NCBI RefSeq assembly: GCF_041929845.1
Contig: NZ_JBHEEH010000004.1
Location: 1 to 64,000, forward strand
Direction of reading: 5' to 3'
Length of the DNA stretch: 64,000 bases
Origin: Paenochrobactrum pullorum
Lineage (GTDB): Bacteria; Pseudomonadota; Alphaproteobacteria; Rhizobiales; Rhizobiaceae
Position numbers and translations under genes: made by a program. Positions 36,137-45,031 of the stretch are shown here, piece by piece (within the stretch, counting starts at the first letter, position 1; each line of letters opens with the position of its first letter). The notes under the pieces are model-generated. The model did no database searches. It was given only the letters and a program-made list of their open reading frames with translations, and was not told the DNA's origin.

Positions 36137-36745
36137 TTATTCTGCTTCAGCTTCGCCTTCAGCTTCATCTTTTACACCGCCGCCAGGAGCAGCAATGGTT
36201 GCAACTGTAAAGTCGCGATCCTGAATAACAGGGGTCACGCCCTTAGGCAGTTTAACAGATGAAATGTGAATGGTTGCGCCGATGTCGAGACCTTCGAGGT
36301 CAACAACGACTGCATCCGGAATTGCGTTCGCAGGTGCAACGAGTTCAACTTCGTGACGAACGACGTTGAGCAGGCCGCCGCGCTTCAGGCCCGGAGCTTT
36401 TTCTTCATTGATGAACTGAACAGGTACGTTCACTTCAACAATTGACTTGGCGGAAACGCGCAGAAAGTCAACGTGCTGAGGGAAGTCACGAACTGGATCA
36501 AGCTGGTAATCCTTAGGCAGTACCTGGATTTTCTTGCCGTCGAGTTCAATGGTGGTCACTGTGGTTTTGAAGCCACCGCCATGAATTCTGTAGTAAACGT
36601 CTTTATAAGAGACAGCAATAGACAGGGGAGCCTGCTTGTCACCATAAATAACAGCTGGAATCAAACCGTTGCGGCGAAGTTCGCGGGAGGACCCCTTACC
36701 AACCCGTGTGCGCGCCTCGGCCTTGAGCACTTTGGTTTCGCTCAT
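36137..36745 (-). CDS. rplY: 50S ribosomal protein L25/general stress protein Ctc
   Basis: L25/Ctc binds 5S rRNA in the large subunit. The 202-residue protein has the L25 N-terminal domain (residues 1-95, starting LKAEARTRVGKGSSRELRR and with VIYG) and the beta-barrel TL5/Ctc C-terminal domain (VNVPVQFINEEKAPGLKRGG). A Glu/Ala-rich tail (KDEAEGEAEAE) follows. It is transcribed with pth and probably ychF. An AAGGAAA ribosome-binding site precedes the start, and hairpins in the leader may regulate it. Confidence 0.95.
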   Translation of the reverse strand: MSETKVLKAEARTRVGKGSSRELRRNGLIPAVIYGDKQAPLSIAVSYKDVYYRIHGGGFKTTVTTIELDGKKIQVLPKDYQLDPVRDFPQHVDFLRVSAKSIVEVNVPVQFINEEKAPGLKRGGLLNVVRHEVELVAPANAIPDAVVVDLEGLDIGATIHISSVKLPKGVTPVIQDRDFTVATIAAPGGGVKDEAEGEAEAE

Positions 36746-37143
36746 GGCATTTCCTTTCGAATGTGTATTGGAGTGTTGCCCGTTATCTCATTGAAAACAA
36801 ACAACATGAAACACAAATAAATCTGCTGTAAGTGGCTTGCCACTTTGCAGATAGACGATGCTCCATTCCGCGTTGCCTCCAAGGGTGTCTACGCGGATGC
36901 GGGGTCTATAAAGGATAGAGCGCAAATGTGCAAGTTTTGCTGGTCGTTTTTATCTGATTGAAGTAATTATCCGTGCAAATCCGACCTGCAAATCATGCAT
37001 CCTGTGGGGCGTTTTGTGTCTGCGACGTTAGAGGCTGGCATTTGGTGGTGCAAAAATGTTAGGCACGGGGAAATGCTTTTAGCATATTGAGTCTGCGATC
37101 ATCATCGCGACGATATTTTCTTGATATGATTTTAGGAGGCGAG
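36746..37143. other. 398-bp divergent gap between rplY and the HerA-like ATPase
   Basis: This gap holds the rplY promoter and leader on the minus strand and the upstream region of the ATPase gene on the plus strand. There is no supported ORF. The region nearest rplY folds into two hairpins, listed separately. The remainder shows no structure that I can identify. Confidence 0.5.
36823..36896 (-). promoter_or_regulatory. Structured leader of rplY
   Basis: Two hairpins lie between the likely rplY promoter and its start codon. AAGTGGC/GCCACTT at 36830-36845 has a two-base loop and is extended by CTGC 36823-36826 with GCAG 36847-36850. CCGCGT 36868-36873 pairs with ACGCGG 36891-36896. Such leaders of ribosomal-protein genes often bind the protein product, but I cannot match a known L25 leader family. 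Confidence 0.35.
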
Positions 37144-38703
37144 ATGAAGGTCGGCATCGACATGGGCACCTTATCGGGGGGAACCGCGTCGGGTAATGCA
37201 GGATCGACGGCTGCACTTGGCGCCGGCGGCAAAAATGCCATGCTCGATCTGGAGGAGCTACTTGCAACCCGCTTGTTGGTTCAGGGCAATTCGGGCTCGG
37301 GTAAATCTCATCTTCTACGCCGTCTATTAGAACAAAGCGCGCAATGGGTGCAGCAATGCATCATTGATCCGGAAGGGGATTTTGTGACCCTTGCCGATGA
37401 ATATGGCCATGTGGTTGTGGATGCAGCGCGCACCGAAGCGGAACTGACTCGTATTGCCGGTCGTATCCGTCAGCATCGTGTTTCCGTGGTGCTTAATCTT
37501 GAGGGCTTGGATGCCGAGCAGCAAATGCGCGCGGCCGCTGCCTTTTTGGGTGGTCTTTTTGATGCCGAGCGCGATTATTGGTATCCGATGCTGGTCGTGG
37601 TCGATGAAGCGCAGCTTTTTGCGCCTGCTGTAGGCGGTGAAGTGTCCGATGAAGCGCGCAAAGTGTCGCTGGGCGCTATGACCAATCTGATGTGCCGTGG
37701 CCGTAAACGTGGGCTGGCTGGTGTCATCGCCACGCAGCGTTTGGCAAAACTGGCAAAAAACGTGGCCGCAGAAGCCTCCAACTTTTTGATGGGGCGAACA
37801 TTTCTTGATATTGATATGGCGCGTGCATCTGACCTTTTAGGCATGGAACGTCGTCAGGCAGAAATGTTCCGCGATTTGCAGCGTGGTCATTTTATTGCAT
37901 TGGGGCCTGCTTTATCGCGCCGTCCATTGCCGATCAAAATTGGTGCCGTGCAAACATCCGCGCGATCTTCCAGCCCGAAACTGATGCCGCTACCCGATGC
38001 GCCGGTTGATGCGATGGATTTGATATTTACACCGTCACCGGATGAAGTACGTCCATTGGTGCGCCGTCCGGCACCGCCGCCACCGGCACCATCCACGGCT
38101 GAAATTTTAGCGCAAGTAACAAAACCAAAGCCGGAAGCAGAACAGCCTCCCGAGCCGGTTTTCCCAGGTCTTATCGAGGCTGAGCGTGAAGAGTTGATTG
38201 ACAAGGTGATGCGCCAAATCATCGAAGATCCGGAAGCTTCATTTCGCTCTGTTGCGGTGCTTTATCAGGATTTTCTGGTGCGCTGCCGCATTCACCGTGT
38301 GCCGGGTGAGCCGCTGGCATTGCCTGCTTTCCGCCGCCGTTTGGCTTTGGCACAGGCAAGCATTGATGGCGATACCGCATCGACTGAAACATGGCAGCGG
38401 GCTTTGGCCTTGTCTGAAAGCCTGACTGATGATGTGCAAGGCGTGTTTTTGATTGTGGCGCAAGCAGCGGTCACGCAAGCGCCATGCCCCTCTGATGCAG
38501 CATTGGCGCGTGCCTATGGCAGCCACTCTACCAGCCGTGCCCGTCGGTTGCTGACCTATTTTGAAGAGCGCGGGCTGCTGGTTGTGCGTAATGATTTTAC
38601 CGGAAAACGTATTGTCGCTTTTCCTGATCTTGATTGCGAGACGGCCGCAGGTGATCCGAATGCCCGGGATGATGTGGCCGAGGAAAATGCAGCTGCTGAA
38701 TAA
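37144..38703 (+). CDS. HerA/FtsK-like P-loop ATPase
   Basis: The 519-residue protein has a P-loop ATPase domain of the HerA/DUF87 type. Walker A GNSGSGKS is at residues 48-55, Walker B MLVVVDEAQLF near 149-159, and the sensor region IATQRLAKL near 196. A proline-rich linker (about 305-345) leads to a C-terminal helical domain with a winged-helix-like end (SHSTSRARRLLTYFEERGLL). The AGGAGG ribosome-binding site right before 37144 fixes the start. HerA-like proteins move along or open DNA in repair or export systems, but no partner nuclease such as NurA is next to it. It separates prs from rplY. Confidence 0.85.
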   Translation: MKVGIDMGTLSGGTASGNAGSTAALGAGGKNAMLDLEELLATRLLVQGNSGSGKSHLLRRLLEQSAQWVQQCIIDPEGDFVTLADEYGHVVVDAARTEAELTRIAGRIRQHRVSVVLNLEGLDAEQQMRAAAAFLGGLFDAERDYWYPMLVVVDEAQLFAPAVGGEVSDEARKVSLGAMTNLMCRGRKRGLAGVIATQRLAKLAKNVAAEASNFLMGRTFLDIDMARASDLLGMERRQAEMFRDLQRGHFIALGPALSRRPLPIKIGAVQTSARSSSPKLMPLPDAPVDAMDLIFTPSPDEVRPLVRRPAPPPPAPSTAEILAQVTKPKPEAEQPPEPVFPGLIEAEREELIDKVMRQIIEDPEASFRSVAVLYQDFLVRCRIHRVPGEPLALPAFRRRLALAQASIDGDTASTETWQRALALSESLTDDVQGVFLIVAQAAVTQAPCPSDAALARAYGSHSTSRARRLLTYFEERGLLVVRNDFTGKRIVAFPDLDCETAAGDPNARDDVAEENAAAE

Positions 38704-38724
38704 GTATTCACTCTTTTAGGACAT

Positions 38725-38766
38725 AAAAAAAGCCGCCTGATTTTGATCAATCCGGCGGCTTTTTTA
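38725..38766. terminator. Bidirectional terminator between the ATPase gene and prs
   Basis: The 12-bp stem AAAAAAGCCGCC (38725-38736) with GGCGGCTTTTTT (38754-38765) ends in a T-run, between convergent genes. Confidence 0.93.
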
Positions 38767-38819
38767 TATGTCGGTATCAAGCGCAGACAGTCTTGGTGAT
38801 TGTCTGCGTTTTTCAAATA

Positions 38820-39752
38820 TCAGTCGAAGAGGCTGGATACGGATTCTTCCGCAGCTGTGCGCGCAATGGCTTCACCAATCAGTGGTGCAATCGAGAGAAC
38901 GCGGATATTTGGCGTCGCAATAATGTTGGCTGATGGCTGAATGGAATCGGTGATCACCAATTCTTTTAGCTTGGAAGAAGCAATACGTGCTACCGCACCC
39001 CCAGAGAGAACACCATGGGTGATGTAAGCGGTGACGCTGGATGCGCCTTTTTCAAGCAGAGCTTCAGCCGCGTTGCAGAGCGTGCCGCCGGAATCAACGA
39101 TATCATCAAACAGCAAGCAATCTTTGCCGGACACTTCACCGATGACGTTCATCACTTCAGATTCGCCAGCGCGTTCACGGCGCTTGTCGACGATTGCCAG
39201 ATTGGCACCGATGCGTTTTGCCAATGAACGGGCACGAACAACACCGCCTACATCGGGTGAAACCACCATGCAGTTAGATGTTTCGTAATTGGCCTTAACA
39301 TCACGGGCGATAACCGGAACCGCATAAAGATTGTCGGTCGGGATATCGAAGAAACCCTGAATCTGACCTGCATGAAGATCAAGGGTCAGAACGCGATTTG
39401 CACCGGCCTCTGTGATGAGGTTGGCCACGAGCTTGGCAGAAATTGGCGTGCGTGGGCCCGGCTTTCTGTCCTGACGTGCATAACCGTAATAAGGGATCAC
39501 GGCAGTGATGCGGCGTGCTGATGAGCGACGGAAAGCATCGATCATGATCAGCAATTCCATCAGGTGATCATTGGTCGGATAGGATGTGGACTGAAGAACG
39601 AAAACGTCTTCACCACGTACATTTTCCTGAATCTCGACAAAAATTTCCTGATCGGCAAAACGCTTCACAACGGCTTTACCGAGCGGAATGTTAAGATAAT
39701 TAGCAACAGATTCGGCAAGAACCTGATTGGAGTTGCCCGCGAAAAGTTTCAT
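38820..39752 (-). CDS. prs: Ribose-phosphate pyrophosphokinase
   Basis: Prs makes PRPP from ribose 5-phosphate and ATP for nucleotide, histidine and tryptophan synthesis. The 310-residue protein has the class I signature, including the flexible loop YGYARQDRKPGPRTPISAK (near 95-115), the PRPP-binding LLFDDIVDSGGTL near residues 214-226, and the DLHAGQIQGFFDIP regulatory region. It is monocistronic and divergent from no plus-strand gene; a 339-bp gap follows upstream. Confidence 0.96.
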   Translation of the reverse strand: MKLFAGNSNQVLAESVANYLNIPLGKAVVKRFADQEIFVEIQENVRGEDVFVLQSTSYPTNDHLMELLIMIDAFRRSSARRITAVIPYYGYARQDRKPGPRTPISAKLVANLITEAGANRVLTLDLHAGQIQGFFDIPTDNLYAVPVIARDVKANYETSNCMVVSPDVGGVVRARSLAKRIGANLAIVDKRRERAGESEVMNVIGEVSGKDCLLFDDIVDSGGTLCNAAEALLEKGASSVTAYITHGVLSGGAVARIASSKLKELVITDSIQPSANIIATPNIRVLSIAPLIGEAIARTAAEESVSSLFD

Positions 39753-40091
39753 ATTTTGCCTCTGACGCTGTTCTTAAGCGATGACGCACGATCGTGAAAC
39801 CTGAACCATTCCGGTTACGCTCATGCGCGGATTCCAAACACCACCGCAGATATGCCAATGCTGCAAGCTTCCCAAATCGATAAATTCCAGGGCTTGCGGC
39901 GGTTAGAAGCTATATCTCGGATTAGCGGCCTTTTACAAAGACTCGTAGAAATTGCAAAGGGTCGATTGGTCACACTCTGTTAATATTGTGATATAATGTT
40001 AGTTTCCCACAGGCTCTGTGGGTTATTTTCCTAAAAAATGACCCATTTCTACTTTTTTGTCATCAAATTAGATTTTTCAGCAATATTTTTA
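39753..40091. other. 339-bp gap between prs and the lipoprotein gene
   Basis: It must contain the prs promoter on the minus strand. Near its right end a hairpin (CCCACAG 40007-40013 with CTGTGGG 40017-40023) is followed by TTATTTT on the plus strand, although no plus-strand gene precedes it. A TATAAT at 39993-39998 stands just before the hairpin. An alternative pairing of GGGTTATTTT with AAAAAATGACCC is also possible. Confidence 0.35.
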
Positions 40092-40697
40092 TCATAATTT
40101 AGAGCTGTTTTTCCAGTTTTGATATTGCTGTATTGTCTGATCGGCGATGGCTTCCATGGCATTTGGTGTCACGGCACCCCAGGAATCAGCAGTTGTACCT
40201 TGTACTTTTTGTTCGCCTTGGATTCGGTGCAGACGGTTTCCGGCCGGATCAAGCACATCCCAGACATAAAGAACGGTGGTTTGTCCGGCATCGGCAAGAG
40301 CTGAAAAATAACCTTTGAGAACATGTGCGGACGGATTGTTCTCATTGCCGGTTAAAGTTAGCCCTCGTGCCTGTGCTGTTTGATTGAGGCGTTGGGTGAG
40401 GGGAGTGACTACATTGAGCGGTGCGCCGATGATTGGTGCGATATAGAGGCTTTGTGCGGCGGCCACAGGGCGGGCAGCTGTGACCGTGCTTGTTGGCGTG
40501 GTAGCAGTAGGCATACCGCCAGTGGTGTTTGTTGTGTTGCCAGTTGCTGGGCTTGGCAATGCACTGGCGCTCACAGGTGTTGTCGGAGCACTGGCGACCG
40601 TATTGTTATTTCCAATTTCTAGCGCCGACTGCGTATTATTGCAGGCACTCAAAAACGCGCAAAAGAAAAGAACACTCCAAAACTGATATTTATTCAT
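40092..40697 (-). CDS. Lipoprotein of unknown function
   Basis: The 201-residue protein begins with a lipoprotein signal peptide (FWSVLFFCAFLSAC), with the lipobox Cys at position 19. A low-complexity Ala/Thr/Pro linker (about residues 30-80) leads to a compact C-terminal domain of about 110 residues containing LTQRLNQTAQARGLTL and TTVLYVWDVLDPAGNRLHRI. The domain resembles conserved rhizobial lipoproteins of unknown role. It should sit in the inner or outer membrane facing the periplasm. The ATG has no strong ribosome-binding site. Confidence 0.8.
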   Translation of the reverse strand: MNKYQFWSVLFFCAFLSACNNTQSALEIGNNNTVASAPTTPVSASALPSPATGNTTNTTGGMPTATTPTSTVTAARPVAAAQSLYIAPIIGAPLNVVTPLTQRLNQTAQARGLTLTGNENNPSAHVLKGYFSALADAGQTTVLYVWDVLDPAGNRLHRIQGEQKVQGTTADSWGAVTPNAMEAIADQTIQQYQNWKNSSKL

Positions 40698-40780
40698 GTC
40701 CGTTTATGCTCCTGAAATGCGGCTGCTCAACTCATGAAAAGCCGCATGAAACACGCATTCATAAATAATCATATATTCGT

Positions 40781-41932
40781 CTATTTAACAATCAGCTCGG
40801 TAGAATGACGGCTGAGTGATTGAGGCGCTGCATTGGTGGTCAAATAGGTTTGCCCCAGTGTCATCGCAGTTTCGTTGTCGGAATCCATAATGATGATATT
40901 AGCACAAAGCGTCATGTCCGGCTGGATGCGCTCCGGATTTCCGGCATGGAATATTTGCGGCTCCATCCATGTTGGCGCAAATCGTGCGCCTACTGAATAT
41001 CCGCAGACATTCATGCGATGACGCGTCAGATCGTGCGCTTCCATTACTTTTGCATAAGACTCAAACACATCACCGAAACTGGACGTGGCGTTTAATGATT
41101 TTTCCACCGTTGCAAGCGCTTCGCTGGCGGCCTCATAAAGCTCCAGATGGCGTTTTGATGGTTTTCCGGTCAGCGCTGTGCGCATCATTGGCGCATGGTA
41201 GTGACGGTAAACACCTGACCATTCCATCGTGAGTTGGTCATTTTTGTTCAATTTGCGTCGTCCCGCTTTATAGCGGCAGAGCAGCGCGTCTTTGCCTGAG
41301 CCGATAATATAATCATTAGCCGGAAAATCCCCGTGGGCTGCAATATTGGCGCTGATCATGGCGGCAAGTATATCGGCCTCACTGGCTCCGGCCTGAATGA
41401 GTTCCAGCGCTTTATCCAGCACTTCATCGCTTAATTCGGCAGCTTTTTTGATAAAGCCGATTTCTGCCGGACTTTTCAGCAAGCGCAGCTGATCGACAAA
41501 AGACGAGGCATCGATGATTTTGGCAAAGCTTTGCAATTGATCATCAATCTTGCGGGCATTGGAACCGGTCAGGCCATGGGTTTGATATTCAATGCCGATA
41601 CGGCTGCCAAGCAGATCCAGTTCGCTCAACAGATTGCGCAAATCTACCGCTGGATTTGCATTGTCTCGATCTGTCCACTGGATGATATTGTCGATATTGG
41701 AGGTATGGCGCGCTTGGCGTACATCTGCGGCACGGGTCAACAGCACCATGGAGCCGTCTGATTTAGCGATCAGACATTGGAAAAAACCAAAACCGAAACT
41801 GTCATAGCCGGTCAGCCAATACATGCTTTCCTGCGCGAACAGCAAAATCGCATCCAGCTTTTCTTCGTCCATTTTAAGCTTCAGACGATCCCGTCTTGCG
41901 GCGTATTCTTCCGGTTCGAAGTGAAGTGCCAT
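40781..41932 (-). CDS. M24-family (creatinase/ectoine-hydrolase-like) protein lacking metal ligands
   Basis: The 383-residue protein has the two-domain architecture of the M24B peptidase/creatinase family: an N-terminal ribonuclease-H-like domain (1-150) and a pita-bread C-terminal domain. The metal-binding residues of true aminopeptidases are not seen. The first Asp position reads EWSG, the DITRT motif reads PMMRT in the sequence YHAPMMRT, and the GHGIG His is replaced in CGYSVGARF. This matches metal-free members such as creatinase, and the RHYHAP segment recalls ectoine hydrolases. It therefore probably hydrolyses a small C-N substrate and not a peptide. Confidence 0.8.
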   Translation of the reverse strand: MALHFEPEEYAARRDRLKLKMDEEKLDAILLFAQESMYWLTGYDSFGFGFFQCLIAKSDGSMVLLTRAADVRQARHTSNIDNIIQWTDRDNANPAVDLRNLLSELDLLGSRIGIEYQTHGLTGSNARKIDDQLQSFAKIIDASSFVDQLRLLKSPAEIGFIKKAAELSDEVLDKALELIQAGASEADILAAMISANIAAHGDFPANDYIIGSGKDALLCRYKAGRRKLNKNDQLTMEWSGVYRHYHAPMMRTALTGKPSKRHLELYEAASEALATVEKSLNATSSFGDVFESYAKVMEAHDLTRHRMNVCGYSVGARFAPTWMEPQIFHAGNPERIQPDMTLCANIIIMDSDNETAMTLGQTYLTTNAAPQSLSRHSTELIVK

Positions 41933-41935
41933 CTG

Positions 41936-42739
41936 TTACTCCCTTATCGCAATAGCTGCGATCTGGCGGCCGTAATCTGGCTCGGCCCGATGTGTGGTAC
42001 GACGATAGGAAAAGAACCTTTTCTGATCCGCATAGGTGCATTCTTCCAGTGCTGTCGCCTGCACCCCCGCTTTTTCCAAGCGGTCGGTGATAAAGCGCCA
42101 GAGATTGAACATATAATGATCTTGCTTCACAGAAGGCGTGAAATATTTGGCAAAATCTTTATTTTGTTGCAAAAACTTCTGATAAAATTCAGTGCCTACT
42201 TCATAATTTTCAGGCCCGATGGTCGGCCCCAAAACAGCGACGATATTTTCGCGCGAAGCACCCAGTTCAATCATGGCGGCAATGGTATTTTCCAAAACAC
42301 CGCCCAAAGCACCGCGCCAGCCGGCATGAGCCGCGCCGATAATACCGGCTTGATGATCGGCAAAAAGCACAGGGCCGCAATCGGCAGTGAGTGCACCAAG
42401 TGCCAACCCTGGAACATTGGTGACCATTGCATCGGCTTGTGGCTTTGGCGAACTCAGCGGCTCGGTTACTTTCACCACATCAGGCGAGTGGATCTGATGC
42501 ACGGTGATGAGATTCTCAGGCTTTACCCCTAAGAAATCCGCCACCAAGCGACGATTTTCCGCCACATGATCCTGATTGTCATTGGAGCCGGTGCCGACAT
42601 TAAGACCTGCATATATGCCTTCCGAAATACCGCCGACACGATTGAAAAAACCGTGAACGATTGTTTGGCCGGACTGGCTTCCGGTTTTTTCAAGTTGTGC
42701 TGCTTGCTGCGGCTGCGGCTTTGTAACGTCGGTTGGCAT
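41936..42739 (-). CDS. pgeF: Peptidoglycan editing factor (YfiH/laccase-domain family)
   Basis: PgeF-family proteins remove wrongly built muropeptide precursors and have Cu- or Zn-dependent hydrolase/oxidase activity in vitro. The 267-residue protein shows the metal-binding residues in VHQIHSPDV, the DCGPVLFAD Cys, and the HAGWRGALGG His. It lies between an M24-like gene and midA on the same strand. The pgeF-midA-lgt order is common in alphaproteobacteria. The start at 42739 is the best in-frame ATG. Confidence 0.9.
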   Translation of the reverse strand: MPTDVTKPQPQQAAQLEKTGSQSGQTIVHGFFNRVGGISEGIYAGLNVGTGSNDNQDHVAENRRLVADFLGVKPENLITVHQIHSPDVVKVTEPLSSPKPQADAMVTNVPGLALGALTADCGPVLFADHQAGIIGAAHAGWRGALGGVLENTIAAMIELGASRENIVAVLGPTIGPENYEVGTEFYQKFLQQNKDFAKYFTPSVKQDHYMFNLWRFITDRLEKAGVQATALEECTYADQKRFFSYRRTTHRAEPDYGRQIAAIAIRE

Positions 42740-42821
42740 TGAAAAAAGCTTTCGTCAAAAAACATGATGGTGGTGGAGCATTGCGCGCTTGTCAATGCGA
42801 AGAATGGCGAATGGTTATGGA

Positions 42822-43928
42822 TTAATTGCCAGCAGAAGATAGCACATCATAAGGCAAAGGTGCGATGGAGGGTGAGCTGATGCTTAGGACTTTAAAGAGG
42901 TTTCCCATCTGATCTGGAGCGGCCAGCCGCTCGACATCGGCTTGTAATTGTTGCTGTTCGGTTAATGATTTGTCGCGGCCTAATTGTCCGGCGCGGTCAA
43001 GTAAGCCCATGCTCAATAAAAATTCACCTTGGGTCTGTGTGGCTGTGTTCAACCCTGCATGCTGTGCAATCTGTTGCAGATGATAAAAATCGACATGGCT
43101 GGTGATGTCGGCTTCGCCCGGATGGGCAAAAACATCATCAAAATTGTGTTTGAGCATGGCTTGCAGCGTGTCGCCATAGCCTTGGGTGATATGGCCATAA
43201 TCGATCAGCAGGGCGCTGCCGGTCAATTGCATGATATGTTCGCTGATTTGTTGCATCAGGCTTGCGCGCGCCGGTGCGACCTCAAAGATCGCGCCCTCCG
43301 GCGCAGACTTATGATCGGCGGGCAGGAGGCTTGCATCAATGCTATGATTGCTGAGTGTAAAAATAAATGCGCCATTTTCATCCAATGCAATAACACGCTC
43401 GTGAAAACGCCCTTGTTTTCTCACATACTGGCGCATCGGCAAAGCATCGAAAAGCTCGTTGGCAACCATAATCAGCGGTTGCTGTTCAAGCGCTTGGAAA
43501 TCACTCCTCCATGTGATCGGCAGGTCGAAGTGCTCTAAAGTCTGGCGCTGAATGTCCGCCAAGCGAGGGCTGGTTTCCACCATGGTGATGGTTGCCGCTT
43601 CAATGAAAGCAGGGTTTAATTGACGGGCCGTGCGCAGCAAATCATTCATCAATGTGCCGCGACCGGGCCCCATTTCACAAAGGATGAAGGCGTCCGGTTT
43701 GCCCATTGCCATCCATTGCGACACACACCAAACGCCGATTAATTCGCCGAACATCTGGCTGATTTCGGGCGCTGTGATAAAATCACCCTCGGCGCCGAAT
43801 GGTTCCTGCACCATGTAATATCCATCCTCGCGGTTTCCAAGGCAGGCGAGCATATATTCGCTGACCGTGATTGGGCCTTGCGCTTCAATGCGGCGTTTCA
43901 AACGCTCAGAGAGATTGGATGAGGACAT
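42822..43928 (-). CDS. MidA/NDUFAF7-type SAM-dependent protein arginine methyltransferase
   Basis: The 368-residue protein matches the DUF185/NDUFAF7 family, whose mitochondrial members dimethylate an arginine of the complex I subunit NDUFS2. The family N-terminus (GPITVSEYMLACLGNREDGYY) and the GAEGDFITAPEISQMFGELIGVW segment are visible in part. The SAM-binding CEMGPGRGTLM motif and the ANELFDALPMRQYV motif are clear. It is 18 bp downstream of lgt on the minus strand. A role in complex I assembly is likely but not shown in bacteria. Confidence 0.88.
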   Translation of the reverse strand: MSSSNLSERLKRRIEAQGPITVSEYMLACLGNREDGYYMVQEPFGAEGDFITAPEISQMFGELIGVWCVSQWMAMGKPDAFILCEMGPGRGTLMNDLLRTARQLNPAFIEAATITMVETSPRLADIQRQTLEHFDLPITWRSDFQALEQQPLIMVANELFDALPMRQYVRKQGRFHERVIALDENGAFIFTLSNHSIDASLLPADHKSAPEGAIFEVAPARASLMQQISEHIMQLTGSALLIDYGHITQGYGDTLQAMLKHNFDDVFAHPGEADITSHVDFYHLQQIAQHAGLNTATQTQGEFLLSMGLLDRAGQLGRDKSLTEQQQLQADVERLAAPDQMGNLFKVLSISSPSIAPLPYDVLSSAGN

Positions 43929-43945
43929 GGTGCTTTATTGTCCGG

Positions 43946-44797
43946 TTACGGGCGCATGGCTTCAGACGCTGAAACTTGCGCGCGGATCATTGCCCAAAGA
44001 CCGAGCAATACCATTGGCACCGACAAAACCATGCCCATGGTGAGCCAGTCACCAGCTAAATAACCAAGCTGTGCATCCGGCTCGCGGAAGAATTCGACGA
44101 TAATGCGCGAGATGCCGTAGCCGCCAACAAATGCTCCGGCAATGAAGCCTGGCTTTTTGAGCTTTTTGAAACCCCAAACGAGAATGGCGAGAATGATGAA
44201 AAGCACAAAACCTTCCAGCGCTGCTTCATAAAGTTGGCTTGGGTGGCGTGGGAGTTCACCGCCATTAGGGAAGTAAAATGCCCAAGGCACATCACTGACA
44301 CGTCCCCAAAGTTCCGAATTGATGAAATTGGCAATACGCACAACACCAAGACCAACCGGCACACCAGCGGCGATCACGTCGAACATGCTCCAAACGGCAA
44401 TTTTGCGCGAGCGGGCAAAAAGGATCATTGCGATGGTAGTGCCGAGAATACCGCCATGAAACGACATTCCACCATCCCAGATTGCCGGAATAGCCAGCGG
44501 GTTAGCGATATAAAAGCTGAAATTATAAAACAGCACATAGCCGAGACGGCCACCAATCACGATGCCCAATGCTGCCCAAACGACAAAATCATCAAGCATG
44601 ACCGGTTGCATCGGCGCTTGATTATGCGCCCAGAGCCGATGGTTTTGCAGCAGTTTTTTGCCATACCACCATGCAAATAAAATGCCGATAATATAGCCCA
44701 AACCATACCAGTGGATAGCGAGCGGCCCGATCGAGAAAATAACCGGATCAATATCTGGGAAAGCAAGGCTCGAGAGAGGCAGGAGTGGACTGGACAT
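43946..44797 (-). CDS. lgt: Prolipoprotein diacylglyceryl transferase
   Basis: Lgt attaches a diacylglyceryl group to the lipobox Cys of prolipoproteins in the inner membrane. The 283-residue protein has seven or so membrane helices, the Lgt signature GRLGYVLFYN with the essential Arg, and the ANFINSELWGRVSD loop with conserved Asn and Arg. An HPSQLYEAALEG segment follows. It heads the lgt-midA-pgeF run, which is transcribed leftward, and is divergent from ubiK. Confidence 0.95.
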   Translation of the reverse strand: MSSPLLPLSSLAFPDIDPVIFSIGPLAIHWYGLGYIIGILFAWWYGKKLLQNHRLWAHNQAPMQPVMLDDFVVWAALGIVIGGRLGYVLFYNFSFYIANPLAIPAIWDGGMSFHGGILGTTIAMILFARSRKIAVWSMFDVIAAGVPVGLGVVRIANFINSELWGRVSDVPWAFYFPNGGELPRHPSQLYEAALEGFVLFIILAILVWGFKKLKKPGFIAGAFVGGYGISRIIVEFFREPDAQLGYLAGDWLTMGMVLSVPMVLLGLWAMIRAQVSASEAMRP

Positions 44798-45031
44798 TCA
44801 TATTCTCCGGAAATCGTGCAAACCTTGCTGTAAATAAATTCGGACTAAATAACATATCTTCAAGTCCTTTGATCCGCTATATAAACGATCTTGGATGGTT
44901 TTTTCCAGTGGCAGATTTCAATTCCCCTGCTTGCATCGAAGCTAGATGGCACTTAAATCTGCAAAGAGGCCTATTAATAGTTAAATCAAACGGGCAGCCT
45001 GCCTTTTGTGCAAATGACAAGGATGATAGTC

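Noticed and set aside
41531..42532. Long plus-strand open frames opposite the M24-like and pgeF genes
   Set aside because: They are shadows of genes on the other strand with no ribosome-binding sites or recognisable protein features.
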